This document shows, piece by piece, positions 1 through 7,426 of a DNA stretch of 64,000 nucleotides; the first letter of the stretch is position 1, and each line of letters begins with the position of its first letter. Source of the DNA: Lachnospiraceae bacterium. Lineage in GTDB: Bacteria > Bacillota > Clostridia > Lachnospirales > Lachnospiraceae. The position numbers and the translations under genes were made by a program. Where the stretch lies: NCBI GenBank assembly GCA_910575565.1, contig CAJTFL010000002.1, positions 322,204-386,203 of the forward strand, read 5' to 3'. Below the pieces are notes generated by a model, which was not told the DNA's origin, ran no database searches, and saw only the letters and a program-made list of their open reading frames with translations.

Positions 1-712
1 TTAAGGGAAAAGCTGTCCATGTCCATGAACGGTTTCATTCGGCTGGTGCATCTTTTACCTCTGCAGAACTTCCCATGTATGGGGGCAATAAGGAAGCACG
101 TTACCAGTCATGGATTTATCTGTGGGGACAGAAACTTTACCAGCCCCTGCGGTTTGTCCTGGTGGAATATGAAGCAAAGCAGGTCATCCTGGTAAGCACA
201 GATTTAACAATGTCTGCCGAAGATATCATCATAGCCTATGCCTGCCGGTTTAAGATCGAAACCATGTTCCGCGAGTTTAAGCAGCAGTTCGGCGGCCTGT
301 TTTACCACTTTTGGAAAAAAGCTGTCCCGAAACTTGACCGTTACCGCAGGAAAAACAGTCCAGATCCGCTTTCCCTGGTGAAGGACACAGAGGAAAGGGC
401 ACGGATTATCCGGACATTAAAAGCAACGGAAGGTTATGTGCTGTTAGCCAGCATTGCTATGGGAATTATCCAGATGCTGTGTCTGAATTATGGAGATAAA
501 CTATCAGTATCCAGTTTCCGGTATCTTCGGACATCTTCCCAACAAGTAATGTCAGAAGCCAGCATGATAAAGTATCTGGGCAGGAATTTATTTCGTTTTA
601 TGGCGCAGCAGGATGGATTAACCATAACAAAAATAATTTTCAGCAGGCAAATCCCAGCTAAACAAGAGGATTTTGACCGGCTTGTTAGTTGAGCAAACTT
701 TTAACTGTTAAG
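1..712 (+). mobile_element. IS4-family insertion sequence, copy A (left part outside window)
   Basis: This is the 3' portion of an insertion sequence that begins before the window. It matches the full copy at 2383-3977 in opposite orientation, with only scattered substitutions in the shared part. Its right end contains the terminal motif AACTTTTAACT at 696-706, the reverse complement of the AGTTAAAAGTT end of copy B. The next six bases GTTAAG are mirrored beside copy B, so the true end may lie near 712. The two copies face each other and enclose about 1.7 kb. The left end and any target duplication cannot be seen. Confidence 0.85.
3..692 (+). CDS. IS4-family transposase, C-terminal part (cut by window edge)
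   Basis: The reading frame is open from base 3, in the same frame as residues following KGKAVHVHERF in the intact copy. It ends with the same C-terminus as the 475-residue transposase at 2397-3824. It retains the IS4-family Y-x2-R-x3-E-x6-K signature (YACRFKIETMFREFK), which carries the catalytic glutamate of the DDE triad. Compared with copy B it has S for P, V for A, K for T and M for L substitutions, so the two copies have diverged slightly or come from separate insertions. Whether this copy is complete depends on sequence before the window. Confidence 0.85.
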   Translation, partial: KGKAVHVHERFHSAGASFTSAELPMYGGNKEARYQSWIYLWGQKLYQPLRFVLVEYEAKQVILVSTDLTMSAEDIIIAYACRFKIETMFREFKQQFGGLFYHFWKKAVPKLDRYRRKNSPDPLSLVKDTEERARIIRTLKATEGYVLLASIAMGIIQMLCLNYGDKLSVSSFRYLRTSSQQVMSEASMIKYLGRNLFRFMAQQDGLTITKIIFSRQIPAKQEDFDRLVS

Positions 713-1342
713 TAATTTTATTTGCTTTTCGATTTTTTCTTCAACATCTTCTTTTTTTAGAATATCGTAAGCTTGCTTTAAATCTTCCATCGCTTTTTGC
801 AATTCCTCTCGTTGCTGTTTTTCTCCAACCGCCTCTTGTGCTTTATCAAGTGTCAAATTAAAATCTTGTGCTGATTTTTGCATTTTATTCAGTAGTATTT
901 GATACTGATACATTTTAAATAGTAACTCTTGATAACACAGAACATAATTTCCAAGAAAAGAAGCAATTTTACCACCAAACATAAACTTGATTTTAGCCGA
1001 AACATCTTTCATGATTTCCATTTCAATCAAAAAATCTTTGTGGTATGGATTTTCCAAGGGATGTGCTATTACATCTGTAATTTTTTCTAAATAGGTATTA
1101 TTCGTCATTTGTGCAAATATAAAATCCATTGCAAATGCAGGCTCATCATCCCTGACTGTCAAAAGAGTTTTATTGCTTTCATATAACTGTATAAGCCCTT
1201 TTGCTATAAGATAATGTTCCACTCGTTTATCAAATAAATATTGCTTATTACTCAATTTAATCTGTTGTTTTGTTTGCATTAAGGCAATAACTGCAACAAC
1301 AGCGGTAATTACAGAAAACCAAAAATTCCAATCTGTCAGCAT
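701..1342 (-). CDS. Membrane-anchored hypothetical protein (213 aa)
   Basis: I do not recognise the family. The start is supported by AAGGAGG eight bases before the ATG. An N-terminal hydrophobic segment (about residues 5-22, FWFSVITAVVAVIALM) is followed by a KQQIKLSNKQY stretch and a mostly helical cytoplasmic region rich in K, E and Q with likely coiled-coil character near the C-terminus. The last codons and the stop (701-703) lie inside the terminal sequence of IS copy A, so the natural C-terminus may have been replaced when the element inserted. It sits with 1384-2088 between two inverted IS copies and is AT-rich relative to the core genes, which suggests transferred cargo. Confidence 0.6.
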   Translation of the reverse strand: MLTDWNFWFSVITAVVAVIALMQTKQQIKLSNKQYLFDKRVEHYLIAKGLIQLYESNKTLLTVRDDEPAFAMDFIFAQMTNNTYLEKITDVIAHPLENPYHKDFLIEMEIMKDVSAKIKFMFGGKIASFLGNYVLCYQELLFKMYQYQILLNKMQKSAQDFNLTLDKAQEAVGEKQQREELQKAMEDLKQAYDILKKEDVEEKIEKQIKLLNS

Positions 1343-1383
1343 TGGACAATCCTCCTTAAAATATTTTTTACAATTATTTGCTT

Positions 1384-2088
1384 CTAATTATCTCTTACGA
1401 TTTTCAAACTCAAAAATTGTTCTTTTGCTTTTTGGGCATCATCAAATTTTTCATTCCACTTTTGACGGATTTTTGATTTTGACATAACTTCTTTAATCGT
1501 GTAATCCTCAAAATATTCAATTTTTTCAGATGTATAATACTCTTTACAATAATGCTCATAAAGCTCAATTACCGCTTCTTTGACTTCGTCTGGCTGAAGC
1601 TCTGGCTCAATTTTATTCAATAGCCTTTCCAAATCGTTTGACAGATAATGTAAGTCGGGTGGGTAATCATAATAAATTATTTCTCCCTCATGTTCAAATG
1701 GAACAGGTTTTACCTCTATATTATTTTTCTTTAAGGTATATTCAAAATATGAAAATAATATATTTGCACTTACATAAATGTCATTATACGAACTGACTTC
1801 TTTATAAGCAGACAAAAGCAATGTTAATTTCTTCGCTTCATTTTTACTCATATATCTAACACTGTACTCTTTAGAAATATCACATAAAATATTGTAATTC
1901 TGCCTAGTATAGGCTTCTTCTAATAAACGAATTATTGGATGAATAACAGCCATTTTTAAATTATTTCGATTTCCTTTACGATAATAAACCGCTGAGATTG
2001 CTAATGAAATTATACCAGAAAGAACCACTGTTATAATCGTAAAACAATTTGCATACCAATTATTACAAAACCATTTTATAAAATCCAT
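1384..2088 (-). CDS. Membrane-anchored hypothetical protein (234 aa)
   Basis: No family recognised. GAGGT seven bases before the ATG supports the start. One hydrophobic helix at about residues 13-34 (NCFTIITVVLSGIISLAIS) is followed by a basic patch (YRKGNRNN) and a long soluble, helix-rich domain, an arrangement expected for a membrane anchor with a cytoplasmic domain. It is transcribed in the same direction as 701-1342, 41 bases upstream of it, and the two share the same architecture, so they probably form one transcription unit. Low GC and position between IS copies next to defence genes suggest accessory origin. A role in phage defence is only a guess from context. Confidence 0.6.
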   Translation of the reverse strand: MDFIKWFCNNWYANCFTIITVVLSGIISLAISAVYYRKGNRNNLKMAVIHPIIRLLEEAYTRQNYNILCDISKEYSVRYMSKNEAKKLTLLLSAYKEVSSYNDIYVSANILFSYFEYTLKKNNIEVKPVPFEHEGEIIYYDYPPDLHYLSNDLERLLNKIEPELQPDEVKEAVIELYEHYCKEYYTSEKIEYFEDYTIKEVMSKSKIRQKWNEKFDDAQKAKEQFLSLKIVRDN

Positions 2089-2205
2089 ATAAAGTACCTC
2101 ATACTATTTTATCCCATTGACAAAATAATAACATAAAAATCTCTATTTTACCATAACAAAAGACAGAATCAGCACTCACCCCACCACTACCTTGCAAGTA
2201 ATTCT

Positions 2206-2400
2206 CTATACAACCTTGAATAAAAACTCTATCACACTTAACGCATTAAGAATTTGAATACACTCAAATCTCTCAATATCCCTTGCACATTTTCCGTGTA
2301 AAAGCCAATTACGGTTAATATAGGGTGGCTCCTTTTTACTCTCAAATGTATATATTCCGTCTACAAATAACCTATTCTTAACAGTTAAAAGTTTGCTCAA
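2206..2400 (-). pseudogene. HEPN-like protein, C-terminal fragment cut by IS
   Basis: The open frame starts inside the end of IS copy B, so the ATG at 2400 is supplied by the element and the original N-terminal part is gone. The remaining residues contain an R-x4-H motif (RNWLLH) followed by G, matching the catalytic R-x4-6-H signature of HEPN ribonuclease domains, then a helix (ECIQILNALSVIEFL) as in the C-terminal end of abortive-infection HEPN proteins. No partner half is visible elsewhere in the window. The assignment rests on one short motif and its helical context, so it is tentative. Confidence 0.45.
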
Positions 2401-3977
2401 CTAACAAGCCGGTCAAAATCCTCTTGTTTAGCTGGGATTTGCCTGCTGAAAATTATTTTTGTTATGGTTAATCCATCCTGCTGCGCCATAAAACGAAATA
2501 AATTCCTGCCCAGATACTTTATCATGCTGGCTTCTGACATTACTTGTTGGGAAGATGTCCGAAGATACCGGAAACTGGATACTGATAGTTTATCTCCATA
2601 ATTCAGACACAGCATCTGGATAATTCCCAGAGCAATGCTGGCTAACAGCACATAACCTTCCGTTGCTTTTAATGTCCGGATAATCCGTGCCCTTTCCTCT
2701 GTGTCCTTCACCAGGGAAAGCGGATCTGGACTGTTTTTCCTGCGGTAACGGTCAAGTTTCGGGACAGCTTTTGTCCAAAAGTGGTAAAACAGGCCGCCGA
2801 ACTGCTGCTTAAACTCGCGGAACATGGTTTCGATCTTAAACCGGCAGGCATAGGCTATGATGATATCTTCGGCAGACATTGTTAAATCTGTGCTTACCAG
2901 GATGGCCTGCTTTGCTTCATATTCCACCAGGACAAACCGCAGGGGCTGGTAAAGTTTCTGTCCCCACAGATAAATCCATGGCTGGTAACGTGCTTCCTTA
3001 TTGCCCCCATACATGGGAAGTTCTGCAGAGGTAAAAGATGCACCAGCCGAATGAAACCGTTCATGGACATGGACAGCTTTTCCCTTAACCGGGCGGCGTC
3101 CCCTGCCCTTATATTCCTCTGGCTGTTCATAGGCGGTGCAGTTCTTCTTTGCCCTTGTGATGACATGGATAAGATCTGGGTGCTGTTTTGATTCGTTCTG
3201 CCATTCCTCCAGCATGGGAACCGTGAGGGAATACCGATCCAGTACAAACAGGCAGCGGCCAAAATAACGGGCAGCCCGGAAGCCGTCACGCAGCATCTGC
3301 ACCACATGGGAAACCGATTCATCTCCTTCCCAGCCGCAAATTGCTTTATCTCCATCATGAATCTGGATGGAAAGCGGCATACAGAAGATTTTGGTCAGGT
3401 TTCCAATCAATAGACCAACAGCGCCAAAGAACTGGCCATGGATAAACTCCTGTTTTGAAACACTTTCGGATTCCTGGGCCATCTTTTTGGTGCAGGGCAT
3501 ATATTTTCCATCCACGGCCCTTTTTGTACCATCCCCGATCAGCACAGCCCTGCCGGAAATCCGATGAAGCGGGGCATGGCGGGCAGTGGTTTTTAACCAT
3601 TGGCAAAAAATCGTGTCCCATTCCCAGGAAGACGCATGAAAAAAGTGTATCAGGCATGGATAAACCTTCGGGTTCAGGGCAAGGTCGCGAATGACGGAAG
3701 TTACTCCCAGAGAATCCGAACGAACCATGAAACCAGTAACAAGGATCACAAAGTACTCAAAGGCAGCGGTTCTGGAAAAGCAGGAAGAAAATGACAACAA
3801 AATTTCACTGATAAATTTCAACATAGGTATTCCAATCTGCCAAAATCTATGTTATCTTTATGGAAGAGATAACATTTTGGCGTAAGTGTATGTTTTTTGT
3901 TTGACAGCTTAAACATAACACATTTTACTTCAAAATGTTATCTTTTTTTATTTTAAATCAGTGAAGAACTTTTAACT
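2383..3977 (-). mobile_element. IS4-family insertion sequence, copy B (complete)
   Basis: The element is about 1.6 kb with one transposase gene. Its ends carry an 11-bp inverted repeat: AGTTAAAAGTT at 2383-2393 and AACTTTTAACT at 3967-3977. The sequences just outside (CTTAAC on the left, CTCTAG on the right) do not match, so no target-site duplication is seen. That would be expected if the element took part in recombination after insertion. Near the transposase start side there is a 13-bp inverted repeat (3867-3879 with 3931-3943) followed by a T run, which looks like a terminator for rightward transcription. Confidence 0.8.
2397..3824 (-). CDS. IS4-family transposase (475 aa)
   Basis: A DDE transposase catalysing cut-and-paste movement of the element. 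The first aspartate is probably in IGDGTKRAVDGKYMP, the second in LFVLDRYSL, and the catalytic glutamate lies in the Y-x2-R-x3-E-x6-K signature (YACRFKIETMFREFK), which is diagnostic of the IS4 family. The C-terminal stop lies almost at the element's inner end. The frame is uninterrupted over 475 residues, so it is probably active. Several open frames on the opposite strand within it have no features of genes. Confidence 0.9.
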   Translation of the reverse strand: MLKFISEILLSFSSCFSRTAAFEYFVILVTGFMVRSDSLGVTSVIRDLALNPKVYPCLIHFFHASSWEWDTIFCQWLKTTARHAPLHRISGRAVLIGDGTKRAVDGKYMPCTKKMAQESESVSKQEFIHGQFFGAVGLLIGNLTKIFCMPLSIQIHDGDKAICGWEGDESVSHVVQMLRDGFRAARYFGRCLFVLDRYSLTVPMLEEWQNESKQHPDLIHVITRAKKNCTAYEQPEEYKGRGRRPVKGKAVHVHERFHSAGASFTSAELPMYGGNKEARYQPWIYLWGQKLYQPLRFVLVEYEAKQAILVSTDLTMSAEDIIIAYACRFKIETMFREFKQQFGGLFYHFWTKAVPKLDRYRRKNSPDPLSLVKDTEERARIIRTLKATEGYVLLASIALGIIQMLCLNYGDKLSVSSFRYLRTSSQQVMSEASMIKYLGRNLFRFMAQQDGLTITKIIFSRQIPAKQEDFDRLVS

Positions 3978-3979
3978 CT

Positions 3980-4438
3980 CTAGTTACAATAATTATCCCA
4001 GTTTTGTCTAAGTTTCGATAGTAGTTTTATCGGATTATCAAGTAAGTCTTGTAAAGATGTCCCCACATCATTTGAAGCTATAATATAATATTCTTTAGGC
4101 ATTGGAATTTCTTTATTATAGGTGTAGTAGCAAAGTTTTCCTAATTCTAAATAATAATTTGATGGAGCAAGTGCAGTATTATAATGTTTACATTGATAGT
4201 AATCCACAGAGCCATCGTTATAATATGCAACTACATCTCTGCCTTTATCACCTGCTCCTCCGATTCTTTTTATTGAAGAATATTTATCTTTTTTACATCC
4301 ATACAGCCATTCCAATGTAAATTGTTCAAATGAGTCTTCATCCATAACACGAACTTTATCAATGGGTGGAATATATGTATCTGTCCCATATAGTTCAATA
4401 TCTATACGTGGCTTATTTAATTCAGTAAATGTCAACAT
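3980..4438 (-). pseudogene. Restriction endonuclease-like protein truncated by IS
   Basis: The product has a PD-(D/E)XK-type core: DSFEQFTLEWLYG, then GGAGDKGRDVVAYYNDG giving the acidic residue, then YYQCKHY giving the Q-x-K half, as in Mrr-like nucleases that cleave modified or foreign DNA. The chosen ATG at 4438 follows GGAGGTGG and lies 19 bases after the abiEii stop, so this gene belongs to the AbiE transcript. The frame ends at 3980-3982, three bases outside IS copy B, so the C-terminal part has been lost. An alternative start at 4474 would overlap abiEii. It probably encoded a further defence effector. Confidence 0.65.
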
Positions 4439-4457
4439 ATTGAATATCCACCTCCAT

Positions 4458-5384
4458 TTATTCACGATAGACATGAATAGCAGAGGTATTATCCCATTTA
4501 ATTACTTTACTATTCCACATCTTTTGCCATTCTTCCTCATTCACAATAACATCAAACACTGGCTCAAGAAATATCTGCATCTCCTTAATAACCACCGCGA
4601 ACTCCAGCGTATCATCTTTAATATTTTTCAAAAAATATCTCCATCGCTTCTGCATATCTTCATCTTCGGAAAGTGCCAGAATACGCTTAAAGCTATCTCT
4701 GTCATAAGGCGTTTCTCTTTTCTTCAATGTTTCAAAAATTGCCGCCCGCAGCTTCGCTCCCTCAAAATCGAATGTTCTTGCCAGATAATATATATCGTAA
4801 AAGTCTTTCATCCTGCCAGTCAATTCAAACCGTTGCAAAATAGCGTCAAATTTCTCTGCTATCGTACTTTCCAAAGAATAAGTTTTTATCACTGGCTTTT
4901 CAAAATCTGGAAGCTGTGTATTGATTTTTCTTTCCTCTGCTTTCGGCACAATAATATCTCCTACACCAATATCCACATTAAATGGCACACGGACATTTTT
5001 TATTTGACCGATAATTTGAGTGCTAATGCCGTGGTATTTCCTCTGTGGGGAAATTTCTTCAAATCCCTTTGCTGTCATGGAAACAAAATCATTTCCTGTT
5101 GATGTCTCAATAATCTTACCAATCATACTTTTTACATCTTCTATGGTATTGGAAAATCCACGAAGCAGGAAATCAACATCTATCGTTGCACGGCTTTCAA
5201 AATTGGTAAGCGTATAGATAAACAATCCGCCTTTCAGAATAAGATTGTCTTCATAACCAGATTTTGAAAGTTTCCGCAAAAATTCCTCCTGCATAAACAA
5301 CTGCAAACACTGTTGATAGCTGATTCCAGAAATCTTAGCTTTGTTTTTCAATTTTGCAAGAACGGATGCTGCCTTATCAGTCAT
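4458..5384 (-). CDS. abiEii: AbiEii-type nucleotidyltransferase toxin
   Basis: The toxin of a type IV (AbiE) toxin-antitoxin system, a DNA polymerase beta-like nucleotidyltransferase that arrests growth during phage infection or antitoxin loss. Motif I is visible as LKGGLFIYTL followed by ATIDVDF (GG then D-x-D). TIAEKFDAI and RMKDFYDIYYLAR match the later conserved motifs (the K and the R-x-K-D-x-x-D segment). Length of about 308 residues is normal. The ATG overlaps the antitoxin stop (TAATG), indicating translational coupling. An upstream GTG at 5393 is also possible. The truncated nuclease follows 19 bases downstream. Confidence 0.9.
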   Translation of the reverse strand: MTDKAASVLAKLKNKAKISGISYQQCLQLFMQEEFLRKLSKSGYEDNLILKGGLFIYTLTNFESRATIDVDFLLRGFSNTIEDVKSMIGKIIETSTGNDFVSMTAKGFEEISPQRKYHGISTQIIGQIKNVRVPFNVDIGVGDIIVPKAEERKINTQLPDFEKPVIKTYSLESTIAEKFDAILQRFELTGRMKDFYDIYYLARTFDFEGAKLRAAIFETLKKRETPYDRDSFKRILALSEDEDMQKRWRYFLKNIKDDTLEFAVVIKEMQIFLEPVFDVIVNEEEWQKMWNSKVIKWDNTSAIHVYRE

Positions 5385-5992
5385 TACAACCACACTCCAA
5401 TCAAATCCTTGACACGCTTTTGCACCCGCAAAGTCTTTGCGTACTGCATAAGGTTCGGAATATTTTTTTTCTGGTCTTTTACATAGCCCTGTACTGCCTT
5501 ATTAAAAATCTCTTTATCCATCTTATTCATATTCCTTAGCACATCGCAAATGGTACGGTCACGGTCATAAATATGAACTTCTTGGAAATCAATTTCTCCT
5601 TTTGTTTTTCCAATGAAAAGCAACTCTGGCTCAACCCGATAAGCCTTAATGAAAGGATAATCTATATTTGTACGCTTTCTGGAAGTATTTTTGTCAATGG
5701 TAATATTCCATTCAGCGGGATTCCTGTCACTGTATCTATAATAGAAAAGGGCTGTTTCCATACAAAGAACTGCATCAGGGAACAGGCGGTTAACAATAAC
5801 CACCTCACTCGTCCCATAGTCTTCCACCCAATGGTAACAGCCCCTTTTTATTCTTTCAATCAATCCTTGTTCCAACATACGTTGAATATCTCTATAAAAC
5901 AATTTTTCATTTGTAAGCTGTGCCGTTGTCATGACATAGCCATAATCAGAAAATATTTTGCTTAGTATTCTTATATCATTTTGTGTTAGCAT
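5384..5992 (-). CDS. abiEi: AbiEi-type antitoxin and transcriptional regulator
   Basis: Antitoxin of the AbiE pair, with an N-terminal winged-helix domain (about residues 5-60, ILSKIFSDYGYVMTTAQL) and a C-terminal domain that counteracts the toxin. Known AbiEi proteins also repress their own operon. The start at 5992 is chosen because AAGGAGG lies eight bases before it; an in-frame ATG at 6013 would place that ribosome site inside the gene. Length is 202 residues. The stop overlaps the toxin start. A palindrome and direct repeats upstream are likely operators. Confidence 0.88.
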   Translation of the reverse strand: MLTQNDIRILSKIFSDYGYVMTTAQLTNEKLFYRDIQRMLEQGLIERIKRGCYHWVEDYGTSEVVIVNRLFPDAVLCMETALFYYRYSDRNPAEWNITIDKNTSRKRTNIDYPFIKAYRVEPELLFIGKTKGEIDFQEVHIYDRDRTICDVLRNMNKMDKEIFNKAVQGYVKDQKKNIPNLMQYAKTLRVQKRVKDLIGVWL

Positions 5993-6034
5993 TATTTCCT
6001 CCTTCTGACACATTTACTGCGTCATTCAGGTAGA

Positions 6035-6054
6035 TTTGGAAGTTTACTTCCAAA
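6035..6054. promoter_or_regulatory. Palindromic operator candidate in abiE leader
   Basis: TTTGGAAGT-TT-ACTTCCAAA forms a dyad with 9-bp perfect arms, 43 bases before the chosen abiEi start and downstream of the predicted promoter. Its position would suit a repressor roadblock or an RNA hairpin. Confidence 0.55.
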
Positions 6055-6095
6055 CTTTCACCTCTGCACTAAAATACGCATAAATTTTTTATCGA

Positions 6096-6191
6096 TTGTG
6101 TGCTTTACTACATTATATCTATTCAACGCAAAAAAATCAAGCGAATCAAATCGAACAACTTCAAATCTTATACTTGTGTGCTTTACTACAT
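6096..6191. promoter_or_regulatory. Pair of 18-bp direct repeats at abiE promoter
   Basis: TTGTGTGCTTTACTACAT occurs perfectly at 6096-6113 and 6174-6191, 78 bp apart. The first copy overlaps the predicted -10 box and start site of the abiE promoter and the second lies upstream of the -35. Two identical sites bracketing a promoter suit cooperative autorepression, as known for AbiEi proteins, although binding here is inferred. Confidence 0.55.
6112..6140 (-). promoter_or_regulatory. abiE operon promoter
   Basis: On the minus strand TTGATT (6135-6140) is followed after exactly 17 bases by TATAAT (6112-6117), a near-consensus sigma-A promoter directed at abiEi. Confidence 0.7.
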
Positions 6192-6239
6192 AAAATCAGA
6201 CCTACTTGTCCACAATAAAACAAATAGGTCTGACACAAT

Positions 6240-6437
6240 TTAACCTGCTATATCAAATCTCGTTGAAGCAATGCCGTATATTGTTATCGTTCTCTCCGTA
6301 TCTCTAACCTCGATAGAATAAGGCTTCCCGACATTCCCCGCATCCTCACTTTCATCATACTTCTTTATCCTCTCAAACGTCGAAAAGCTATGTATCGGAA
6401 ACCCCACCGTATCATGCCCGTCCCCAAATACGGTAAG
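6240..6437 (-). pseudogene. C-terminal remnant of an unrecognised protein
   Basis: The minus strand has an open frame ending at 6240-6242 whose last residues read naturally as protein, for example FERIKKYDESEDAG, then GKPYSIEVRDTERTITIYG, then STRFDIAG. It has no start and runs into the cotJC fragment on the other strand near 6440, where the junction presumably lies. I do not recognise the family. Protein-like composition is the only support. Confidence 0.35.
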
Positions 6438-6983
6438 TGGAACATTACCGCTGCTTCTCTGGGTACAGAAGAACTAGGCCACTTAGAGATCGTGGGCGCC
6501 ATCGTCCATCAGCTCACCCGCAACCTAACACCGGAAGAGATTGAGCAGTCCGGCTTCGGCCCCTACTATATCGACCATACCGTAGGCGTCTGGCCCCAGG
6601 CTGCCGGAGGGGTTCCCTTTAATGCCTGTGAGTTCCAGTCCAAAGGCGATCCCATTACCGACTTATTCGAGGATCTGGCGGCAGAGCAGAAAGCCAGGGT
6701 AACGTATGACAACATCCTTCGGATGGTTAAGGATCCAGAGGTCTGCGACCCCATCCGCTTCCTGCGCAAACGGGAGATTGTCCATTTTCAGCGGTTCGGC
6801 GAAGTTCTCCGCAATGTGCAGGATCATTTAAACAGCCAAAACTTCTATGCCTTTAACCCATCCTTCGATGTTCCTCAGGGTCCCCGCTGCCAAAGCCAAG
6901 GGCAGACTCAGCAAGCATCGGACTCCGTGCAACAGCTGCAAAAGCCTATGCAGCAGGAAATATTGCCATATAACCAAGCTTAG
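6390..6983 (+). pseudogene. cotJC: Spore coat protein CotJC-like, N-terminally truncated
   Basis: From 6459 the translation matches the manganese-catalase-like coat protein CotJC: LGTEELGHLEIVGAIVH, then DPITDLFEDLAAEQKARVTY, then FLRKREIVHFQRFGE, including E and H ligands of the diiron/dimanganese site. About 65 residues that normally precede this, holding the first metal ligands, are missing. The first 23 codons of the open frame derive from unrelated sequence that codes on the opposite strand, so the annotated ATG is artefactual. Upstream cotJA and cotJB are absent. The C-terminal Q-rich tail is intact. Confidence 0.75.
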
Positions 6984-7164
6984 CACATTACAAAAACGGC
7001 AATCACAGGCAGCTAAACTTTACCCATAATCGTTCCGCCAGCGAAAACCGCATAGAGATTTCTGCAAAATGATTGATTTCCACAACATATAGCATGGCGC
7101 TTTGCAATATTGCCGCCATATATCTTTGGAAGCCTGCATTTTGCGACACCCTCTATCGGTTTTG

Positions 7165-7271
7165 CTGAGGGAGCGCCCGCTTATGCGCAAAAGCGCACCG
7201 CGCAGGCAGCAAAGTGTGCCGTAAGGCACACTTTTCCCTAAAGGGACACTGCGCAGTGCGAAAGGGCGCGG
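7165..7271 (+). repeat. Dispersed intergenic repeat A, copy 1
   Basis: About 107 bp beginning CTGAGGGAGCGCCCG and ending CGCAGTGCGAA plus a GC-rich tail, closely related to 28722-28826. It contains an internal dyad (AAAGTGTGCC / GGCACACTTT). The rest of the 6984-7426 gap shows no gene; small open frames here are products of the repeat. Confidence 0.7.
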
Positions 7272-7426
7272 AATTTTAAACAAACCCGGTTCTGTGCAAT
7301 AACTCCAAAGTTTTGTTTATTTCTTTTTCAGCCTCTATCTTTTATGATCAATGACAAAACGTTCCGTCCCTCCAGTACGATTACTGACCGGACAGAGCGA
7401 AAATAAAACAGAAAGGAATGACTAGC

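Noticed and set aside
3367-3885. Plus-strand open frames inside IS copy B
   Set aside because: Antisense shadows of the transposase gene.
7020-7283. Minus-strand open frame containing PFALRSVPLGK
   Set aside because: The same peptide appears at 28503-28823 because both lie on dispersed repeat A; no ribosome site and low-complexity composition.
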